From the NCBI GenBank assembly GCA_002469805.1, contig DKNW01000087.1, forward strand, positions 753 through 7,386: 6,634 bases of DNA, in the 5' to 3' direction. The stretch is from Rhodobiaceae bacterium UBA7378 (GTDB taxonomy: Bacteria > Pseudomonadota > Alphaproteobacteria > RS24). Position numbers and translations under genes: made by a program. Of the stretch, positions 1 to 5,682 are shown one piece after another. The notes under the pieces are model-generated. The model did not search any database. It saw only the letters and a list, made by a program, of their open reading frames with translations, and was not told where the DNA came from. The stretch's first letter is position 1, and every line of letters starts with the position of its first letter.

Positions 1-15
1 GACGAGGACCGATAA
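1..15 (+). promoter_or_regulatory. Ribosome binding site for flgK, possibly overlapping the end of an upstream ORF
   Basis: GAGGA at 4-8 lies 7 bases before the ATG at 16, a good Shine-Dalgarno position, and supports this start for flgK. Read in frame from base 1, the stretch gives Asp-Glu-Asp-Arg followed by TAA at 13-15, which directly abuts the flgK ATG. That could be the tail of an upstream flagellar gene, since flgE or another hook gene often precedes flgK, but four codons cannot establish it. Confidence 0.5.
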
Positions 16-3000
16 ATGGCAAGCCTTTTTGACATCGGTAAAAGTGGTCTGCAGGCATATCGGCAAAGTCTGTCGGTAACTGGCCAGAACATTGCGAATA
101 TCAATACGGATGGTTACAAGCGGCGCGAAGCAGATCTTGGCGAGGTAACCTCAGGTCAGGGTACCCAAGGCGGTGCGGCCAGTAAAATCGGGCTGGGTGT
201 TCGCGTCTCGGAAATTCGCCGGTCATTTGATAGCTATCTTCAAAACCGATCGCGCACGGCGACAGCACAGTTTGAAACCACTGATGCGATGGTGGGAAAA
301 TTGCGTGAGTTGGAAAATATGCTGCTGCCGGGCGATGCCGGCATCGGTAATTTCCTTGGCAACTTTTTCGGCTCACTGCAGGCGGTTGCCGCGGCACCCG
401 CCGACAAAGCTTCACGCATTGTTGCAATTGAAGATGGTAAGGCGCTGGCGGAGAACTTTCGGCAAACCGCTCAAACGCTGGGCGATCTGAAGTCCGCGAC
501 CATAGTTGAGGCCAATGAAAGTGCCAAGCTTATTACGTCACTGGCGGCTGAAATCGCCGGCAATAATAAACGTCTCATGGCATCGGGTAAGGCCAATGCA
601 AGCAACGCGCTGTTAGATACGCGCGACCGGCTCATTGATGAGGTGAGCCGACTTGCGGAGGTAACAGTTGACCTCAGCGATCAAGGAGCGGCGACGGTGC
701 GGCTAGGTAAAAGCGGTGCGGGGCTCGCGCTTGTTGATGGCGGCAGAAGTGTCATTTTCGGCACGCAGAATGATGGTCGCAGTATGCAGTTCACCATTGA
801 TGGCACGCCAACGACACAGGTTCTCAATGGTAAGCTGAAAGGCCTGAAAGACGCGTTCACTCTGTTGACCGAAACCGCGGTTGAAGTTGACCAGCTGGCC
901 TTTAATTTCACGCAATCCATGAACGCGCAACACCGCGCGGGCCTGACGATGGACGGTGCTGATGGTGGAGATATGTTCCAGTCGCTTGGCTTTAAGGCGA
1001 TTGAAAATCCAACAAATACAGGTTCGATTTCTGTCGAGTTCGTCATTCACAATATTGATAAGATTGATCCGCGCGACGTGACGCTTGCTTATAATGCCGA
1101 GCAGAATGTTTGGATCGCGCGCAATCAGGATGCTCAAACGATTGCTACGGGACGTAATTCGATCAACCTGCCGGGGCTCGAAGTTAAGTTAATCGGGCAG
1201 CCGAATAATAATGATGAAGTAATCATTAGCCCAGCACGCGATTATGCGGGCGATTTGTCATTTCTGATCGAGCGCCCTGGTGATATCGCTGCGGCCTCGC
1301 GCAATCTTGTTTCCGCTGATCTGACCAATGATGGTAGCGCGGTCATGACGGCTGAGGCTTTGCCGCCGACTACCAGCACGGATTCGCGCGCCATACAAAA
1401 ATTATTGAGTAATTCCGATACGGTGATTTCCGCAGCACAGTTCCTGCAAGACGGCGTTGCGGTGACTATACCGGAGAACATCGGTAATGTTTCACTGACC
1501 TCCTATGACACGCAGGAGCAGTTGCAATTCTCTTTGGCGCAGACAGAGCTTTCCAATCTCTCAACGTTGTCCTTTTCAATTATCCAGTCAAATGGCAGTG
1601 TCGTCGATCATCAGATTGACGTGTCTTATGGTTCGGTTTTTCCGGGCGATACCGGGCGGTGGGAAGATGCCAGCGAGGTTGCTGAATATCTGAACCTTGG
1701 CACCATGAAAACTGCCGGTAACAGCACCTTGGCGGATCTTGGCATATATGCCGCGGGTGCGGGTGGCCAGCTCACTTTTGCGCTGGCCAGCAACAGCTTC
1801 TCAACCGATTCGAGCAAAGTCGGCCGCATATCGGCTGGCGGCACGACCATCATCGGCACTAACAAGGCGGCAACTTCGGCATCCGATATACAGATATTCA
1901 CCCGTGAAGGGCGCCATATTGCCGGTTCGCAACTTTCCGCTGCCGATATTGCCTCGATCATCACATCGGAAAATGGTTTTGATCCTGCCGCCGAGTATCG
2001 CTCGGATTATCTGAACATTGATACGCCGGCCTATCGTGATATGACCATGACGCGATCGCGTCAGGGTGGCGACCATCGTTTGACGCTTGGCAGTAATGGC
2101 ACAGGCGCCAGCGCGGTCAGCGCATCGGGCGCGTTACCCGCCAGCCCCACCACAGCATATAATCTCAGCCTGCAAAGCGGCACCAACACCGCGTCTATAA
2201 GCGTGCCGGTATCCTCATCAGCGGGATACTTGGCGGCCCAGATCAACAAAGAAATGGATACGCTGGGTGTGCGGGCCAAGGCGACGACACGGGTTGAGCT
2301 TATGTCGGCGAGCGCGGCATCTAGCATTAGCTTCTCGTTTGAGTCCAATAATCAGAGCCCTCTGACCATTTCGGCGAATATTTCGACGACGGACCTGTCG
2401 GATCTTGCGACCAAAATTAATCAGGTCTCAACGCAAACCGGCGTCACCGCGACACTGTCGAGCGATAAGGCACGTCTCGTATTGGAAAACGCCGATGGCG
2501 GCGACGTTATGTTCTCTGACTTCACCTATGGCGGCACGCTAACCGCGCGCGTAGTTGATGGCCGAACTCAAAGTCGCACATCAGATGTCGTCCTAGGTGC
2601 TGTTGTTGGCAGTAACACAACCGACGCGGCCCGCTTTGGCGGCGAAATTGAATTGTTATCGGCCGGCTCGTTCTCGGTCACGCAAAACGGAGTAACGGCG
2701 ACAAGCGCACAGTCCGAAATAAGCAACGGATTTATTCGCGAAACAATGTCGACAACGGGCGAAAAATCTACCTTGTCGTTTAATCTAAATGACGGCATTG
2801 AAGGTAATCAGGCCGGATCTTCGGGCATGCGCGCTTCCGTAGCCGCGGCGCAAATTGCAGTATCTCTGCCAGCGACGGGCACGGGCACGGCTTTTGCCGC
2901 TTCGGTTGATGTCAACACATTGCTTGAAACGTCGTCGGCCAACATTGCCAAAGAAGTGGCCCGCCAATTACGCGCGACCGCGCCAACCACAGCGCTTTCC

Positions 3001-4314
3001 GGCGCAGCGGCCTTGACCACGTTACCTGACGACCAAAGCACGGTGCAGGTATCTTATGGCGGGGAGACGTATACGCTTAAAGTTTCGTATACCGATGCAT
3101 CCGTGAAAACCAATCCGGATATAACCGTTACAGGCGGTGAAGAAGGACGCTTGTCAGCCTATTTCGACGCCAGCAAGCGCTTGCAAGTTATTGCAACGGG
3201 CGGCGCAATCGATGGCGGTCAGATCTCGGTGCCGGGCAATGCGGTGATTGCTGGTAATGGCGATGCGGCTGAGTTATTCGGTCTCGACACCTCGCTTGCC
3301 AATCCAACAGTTACCCTGTCGGGCCGCAGCGTAACCTTGCCTGTCACCACACAAACAATTGCGGTGGATGTCGGCGGGGTCGCGGTTAATGTGTCGATTG
3401 CCCTTAGCGGCTCGACCTACACGCTCACCAGCGATGACACCTCGAAACTGACGGCGACTTTTGCTGGTACAGACGCCACAACAACCACGGCGACAAGTGA
3501 CCGGATTTTGCTACAGACGACGCTGGCGGACACCGCGCTAACATTGCCGCACACATCGACAGCTGAAACGCTCGGCTTCAAGACCTCGCAATATGAAATC
3601 AAGGCGAGCGGTGACGATCTTGAGGTCGTGCGCTCCGACGGCAGCAGCATTGATATCACGCGGTCGGCGTCAACACGGGTCGGTGAGGTGATTACGTTGT
3701 CTAATCTGCCACCTGAAGAGCTGATTGTTGTTCTGAGTGGCAGTGGCGCACGGCTTATGTCGGCGGCCTATGACGAGGTGCCCGCTAATGCGCCCGCGCT
3801 GATGGATGAAGTGTCGGTAAAGGTCATAAACGCCGATAGCGGCACGGTCGAGTTTGTTGATAAGGCGACCGGGCATTCGATCGCGACACGCGTTCTTGAT
3901 GCGTCTGGACAAACCAAAGCGGCGGGATACCAGATCAGTATTGCTGGTAAAAGTGTCGTTGGTGACAGTTTTCATATTGAAGAAAACACCGGCGCAGTGG
4001 GCGATGGACGCAACATTTCCGCGCTGGTTGCTCTACAACAACCAGATGTCGCGCGTCCCAATGGTGCGGGCTTCCAGCAAATGTTTAACGATATTGTCAC
4101 CACTATTGGCGCGAGTCTGCGCTCGGGTGAAGCAACACTCGATTCCGTGTCGTCAATCCGCGATGCGAGCATCGAAGCTGAAGCCCGGTATTCTGGCATC
4201 AATCTGGATTCCGAAGCCGCTAAGCTCATTGAGCAGCAACAGGCATATCAAGCATCAGCGCGCATTTTGCAAACAGCGCGTGAACTTTTTCAAACACTCA
4301 TGGACACTGTGTGA
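16..4314 (+). CDS. flgK: Flagellar hook-associated protein 1 (FlgK), exceptionally long
   Basis: FlgK is exported by the flagellar type III system and forms the first junction ring between hook and filament. The N-terminal D0 segment has the rod/hook-family signature (VTGQNIANINTDGYKRRE, residues 21-38). Helical D1 follows, with the FlgK hallmark NALLDTRDRLIDEVSRL near 197-213. The C-terminus ends in the paired D0 helix (EQQQAYQASARILQTARELF, about 1406-1425). Two typical FlgK beta segments are visible: about 335-431 (GLEVKLIGQP to DIAAASRNLV) and about 1264-1345 (FVDKATGHSIATR, GDSFHIEENTG, RNISALVALQ). Between them lie roughly 830 residues of beta-rich, Ser/Thr/Ala/Gly-rich sequence absent from the 553-residue enteric protein. 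The frame is open throughout with both termini conserved, so this is an expanded gene rather than a fusion error or pseudogene. No cysteine was seen. The ATG at 16 fits the family N-terminus and has a Shine-Dalgarno sequence. Confidence 0.96.
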   Translation: MASLFDIGKSGLQAYRQSLSVTGQNIANINTDGYKRREADLGEVTSGQGTQGGAASKIGLGVRVSEIRRSFDSYLQNRSRTATAQFETTDAMVGKLRELENMLLPGDAGIGNFLGNFFGSLQAVAAAPADKASRIVAIEDGKALAENFRQTAQTLGDLKSATIVEANESAKLITSLAAEIAGNNKRLMASGKANASNALLDTRDRLIDEVSRLAEVTVDLSDQGAATVRLGKSGAGLALVDGGRSVIFGTQNDGRSMQFTIDGTPTTQVLNGKLKGLKDAFTLLTETAVEVDQLAFNFTQSMNAQHRAGLTMDGADGGDMFQSLGFKAIENPTNTGSISVEFVIHNIDKIDPRDVTLAYNAEQNVWIARNQDAQTIATGRNSINLPGLEVKLIGQPNNNDEVIISPARDYAGDLSFLIERPGDIAAASRNLVSADLTNDGSAVMTAEALPPTTSTDSRAIQKLLSNSDTVISAAQFLQDGVAVTIPENIGNVSLTSYDTQEQLQFSLAQTELSNLSTLSFSIIQSNGSVVDHQIDVSYGSVFPGDTGRWEDASEVAEYLNLGTMKTAGNSTLADLGIYAAGAGGQLTFALASNSFSTDSSKVGRISAGGTTIIGTNKAATSASDIQIFTREGRHIAGSQLSAADIASIITSENGFDPAAEYRSDYLNIDTPAYRDMTMTRSRQGGDHRLTLGSNGTGASAVSASGALPASPTTAYNLSLQSGTNTASISVPVSSSAGYLAAQINKEMDTLGVRAKATTRVELMSASAASSISFSFESNNQSPLTISANISTTDLSDLATKINQVSTQTGVTATLSSDKARLVLENADGGDVMFSDFTYGGTLTARVVDGRTQSRTSDVVLGAVVGSNTTDAARFGGEIELLSAGSFSVTQNGVTATSAQSEISNGFIRETMSTTGEKSTLSFNLNDGIEGNQAGSSGMRASVAAAQIAVSLPATGTGTAFAASVDVNTLLETSSANIAKEVARQLRATAPTTALSGAAALTTLPDDQSTVQVSYGGETYTLKVSYTDASVKTNPDITVTGGEEGRLSAYFDASKRLQVIATGGAIDGGQISVPGNAVIAGNGDAAELFGLDTSLANPTVTLSGRSVTLPVTTQTIAVDVGGVAVNVSIALSGSTYTLTSDDTSKLTATFAGTDATTTTATSDRILLQTTLADTALTLPHTSTAETLGFKTSQYEIKASGDDLEVVRSDGSSIDITRSASTRVGEVITLSNLPPEELIVVLSGSGARLMSAAYDEVPANAPALMDEVSVKVINADSGTVEFVDKATGHSIATRVLDASGQTKAAGYQISIAGKSVVGDSFHIEENTGAVGDGRNISALVALQQPDVARPNGAGFQQMFNDIVTTIGASLRSGEATLDSVSSIRDASIEAEARYSGINLDSEAAKLIEQQQAYQASARILQTARELFQTLMDTV
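2158..2706 (+). other. Flagellin-like double IN-motif module inside FlgK
   Basis: FlgK residues about 715-897 read like the central domain of long alphaproteobacterial flagellins. A lead strand (YNLSLQSGTNTASISVPV) is followed by LAAQIN (739-744) and GVRAKATTRVEL. A second unit then has DLSDLATKIN (793-802), TGVTATLSSDKARLVLEN and GGDVMFSDF. The tail DAARFGGEIELLSAGSFSVT also resembles long flagellins. The pattern A..IN......GV.A......L.L is that of the flagellin hook IN motif (Pfam Flagellin_IN), which is known from flagellins and FliD. The assignment is by eye from motif spacing; no profile search was run. Confidence 0.65.
3043..3588 (+). repeat. Two diverged tandem beta-rich repeats in the FlgK insertion
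   Basis: FlgK residues about 1010-1093 and 1115-1191 follow the same plan. Each opens with a strand around a GG (VQVSYGGETYTLKVS versus IAVDVGGVAVNVSIA). A second strand ends in LSAYFD or LTATFAGT. Next comes a strand with a hydrophobic core (RLQVIA versus RILLQT), and each unit closes with a near-identical cap (DAAELFGLDTS versus STAETLGFKTS). Identity is low and the units differ in length (84 versus 77 residues), so this is an ancient protein-level duplication, not a DNA repeat. The alignment was made by eye. Confidence 0.5.
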
Positions 4315-4320
4315 GGTAGG
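4313..4320 (+). promoter_or_regulatory. flgL ribosome binding site overlapping the flgK stop codon
   Basis: GAGGTAGG begins inside the TGA stop of flgK (4312-4314), and its GAGG core is 6 bases from the flgL ATG at 4323. With an 8-base intergenic gap, ribosomes finishing flgK sit on the flgL initiation region. This supports translational coupling and confirms the flgL start. Confidence 0.75.
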
Positions 4321-4322
4321 AT

Positions 4323-5606
4323 ATGGAAATCTCAACCAAGCTATTCAATAAACAGGCGATCAGCCGGTTTGGTGAAATTAACGAGGACATTCAGAGCCTG
4401 CAGGCGCAAATTGCGACCGGCAAGAGCATTCTGCGTGCGTCTGATGATCCGGTTGCCGCGGTCAATCTGTCGGTTGCTAAAGAACAGCGCAATCTTCTCG
4501 AACGGTTTGAAACCAATGCGCATGATGCCAAGCGACGGCTCGCTTTGACGGATGGCGCGCTGCAACAAGCAATCAATGTGATGACCCGCATCTCGGAACT
4601 GGCTATTCAAGCGGCAAATGACACATATGGTACACAAGACCGCGCCGCTATTGAACGCGAGGTCGATGAGTTAACCGGCGTGATGGTGTCCATCGCCAAT
4701 ACCCGCGATGCGCGCGGGCTCAATCTCTTTGGCGGCTTCCGGACAGATATTGACGCTTTCAAACAGCATCCCGACGGGCGGATAACCTATGAGGGCGATG
4801 CCGGACAGCGCCAACTTAAATTATCGGAAAGTCTGCAGGTAACAACGTCGCTAGACGGCGCCAATGCGTTCATGCGCGTCGAGACACCCGACGGAAGTCA
4901 AAGTGTTTTTGATATGCTCAAAACGGCGAAACACACCATCTCAACCGCTGCGGCAACTACCCGTCAGGCGACGGCGATTGGCTCAGCTACTGTCGATTTC
5001 ACCTTGCCACGCGACCCGATTACCGTGGGCTTTACACTCACCGGGTCGAAAGGAAGCACCACGATCAGCACCGATGTTTCGCGCGGCAACCTGACCGGCT
5101 TTGTTACCGCGATTAACGCGCAGACAGGCGTGACCGGCATTTCAGCCCTGGTTGATTCTAATGGCGCCCTGGCACTGACGGAAACCTTTAACGGCGATAT
5201 TTCGATGGAAGATATGGAGATTCAGGGCGTAGATTTCGGCGAAGAGGACATTACTTATTTCGCCAATTTCAACAGTTATGACGGTATGGGACGGAAAATC
5301 GGTGAAACCCGTAAGTTGACCGATACCGATCAGATTGTGTCGTCATCTGTCAATAATTTGAATAAAACCATCGAACATATTAGTACGCAGATGGCATTTA
5401 TCGGCGCGCAGATGAATAAAACCGATAATCAGCTTCAGGTTTTGGCCGAACGGAAAATCTCCGTCAGCGAAGAAATTTCTGAAATTGGCGACGCTGACCT
5501 GACGGAACTCATTACTGAGCTTCAATCTATGATCTTGAACCGCGACGCCGCGCAGCAGGCGTTTGTTAAAATCGGACAGCAAAGCCTGTTCGATTATTTG
5601 CGGTAG
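4323..5606 (+). CDS. flgL: Flagellar hook-associated protein 3 (FlgL), with an enlarged variable domain
   Basis: FlgL forms the second junction ring, between FlgK and the filament, and is exported by the flagellar type III apparatus. The N-terminus is flagellin-like: MEISTKLFNKQAISRF, then ATGKSILRASDDPVAAV (31-47), where the ASDDP motif is typical of FlgL. Further FlgL features are the helix with ISELAIQAANDTYG (89-103) and GLNLFGGFRTDIDAF (132-146). The C-terminal helix is also typical, with NNLNKTIEHISTQMAFIGAQ (344-363) and the end AAQQAFVKIGQQSLFDYLR (409-427). At 427 residues it is about 110 longer than the 317-residue enteric protein. The extra sequence lies at about 208-335, between the two coiled-coil halves, and contains an IN-type module. 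It is probably in one operon with flgK. No cysteine was seen. The start is supported by the coupled ribosome binding site and the family N-terminus. Confidence 0.95.
   Translation: MEISTKLFNKQAISRFGEINEDIQSLQAQIATGKSILRASDDPVAAVNLSVAKEQRNLLERFETNAHDAKRRLALTDGALQQAINVMTRISELAIQAANDTYGTQDRAAIEREVDELTGVMVSIANTRDARGLNLFGGFRTDIDAFKQHPDGRITYEGDAGQRQLKLSESLQVTTSLDGANAFMRVETPDGSQSVFDMLKTAKHTISTAAATTRQATAIGSATVDFTLPRDPITVGFTLTGSKGSTTISTDVSRGNLTGFVTAINAQTGVTGISALVDSNGALALTETFNGDISMEDMEIQGVDFGEEDITYFANFNSYDGMGRKIGETRKLTDTDQIVSSSVNNLNKTIEHISTQMAFIGAQMNKTDNQLQVLAERKISVSEEISEIGDADLTELITELQSMILNRDAAQQAFVKIGQQSLFDYLR
4992..5225 (+). other. IN-motif module inserted in FlgL
   Basis: FlgL residues about 224-301 hold a beta-rich unit: VDFTLP, VGFTLTGSKGSTTIST, then LTGFVTAIN (257-265), TGVTGISALVDSNGALALTE and NGDISMEDMEIQG. 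Its order of strands, the IN dipeptide, the TG.(S)A step and the following L.L strand match the second IN unit of the FlgK insertion and the central domains of long flagellins. It sits where the variable outer domain of FlgL is expected, between the conserved helices. Assigned by eye. Confidence 0.6.
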
Positions 5607-5634
5607 TTCGAATGATGCAACATCAGAGTATTTT

Positions 5635-5650
5635 TGGCACGCAACTTGCA
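5635..5650 (+). promoter_or_regulatory. Sigma-54 (RpoN) promoter of the flagellin gene
   Basis: TGGCACG-CAAC-TTGCA matches the sigma-54 consensus TGGCACG-N4-TTGCW at every defined position. The invariant GG (5636-5637) and GC (5648-5649) have the required 12-base spacing. Transcription would start near 5661, giving a leader of about 22 bases before the ATG at 5683. Sigma-54 promoters need an AAA+ activator, which in Caulobacter-type flagellar hierarchies is FlbD. This element implies late, checkpoint-controlled expression of flagellin separate from flgKL. Confidence 0.9.
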
Positions 5651-5671
5651 GTGTTGATTAAAGTTTAGACC

Positions 5672-5680
5672 GAGGAAGGA
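5672..5680 (+). promoter_or_regulatory. Strong ribosome binding site of the flagellin gene
   Basis: GAGGAAGGA is a purine-rich, near-ideal Shine-Dalgarno sequence. Its GAGG core ends 7 bases before the ATG at 5683. It fits a highly translated filament subunit and fixes the start codon. Confidence 0.8.
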
Positions 5681-5682
5681 CT

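Noticed and set aside
703..1137. Antisense open frame of 144 codons within flgK, and several shorter antisense frames elsewhere
   Set aside because: All lie opposite well-supported flagellar coding sequence and their translations show no known motifs. They are treated as chance frames.
1700..1720. TGGCACC inside flgK as a possible internal sigma-54 promoter
   Set aside because: The next GC element is at the wrong spacing (15 rather than 12 bases from the GG), so it cannot be a functional -24/-12 pair.
2101..2120. TGGCACAGGCGCCAGC-like stretch in flgK as a possible internal sigma-54 promoter
   Set aside because: The GG to GC distance is 13 bases and the TTGC element is absent, so it is not a credible match.
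16..4314. FlgK as an artefactual fusion of FlgK with a separate surface protein
   Set aside because: The conserved FlgK N- and C-terminal helices must pair with each other and both are present once, with canonical FlgK beta segments on either side of the extra block. This indicates an internal insertion, not an end-to-end fusion.
3854..4351. Open frame of 165 codons overlapping the end of flgK in another frame
   Set aside because: It lies entirely over the conserved FlgK C-terminus and the flgL start, with no recognisable domain. It is a by-product of the real coding frames.
5613..5635. Small dyad TGATG-CAA-CATCA followed six bases later by TTTTT, as a possible intrinsic terminator after flgL
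   Set aside because: The stem is only 5 bp and AT-rich, the T-run is not adjacent, and it overlaps the sigma-54 -24 element. Too weak to call a terminator; the longer inverted repeat is reported instead.
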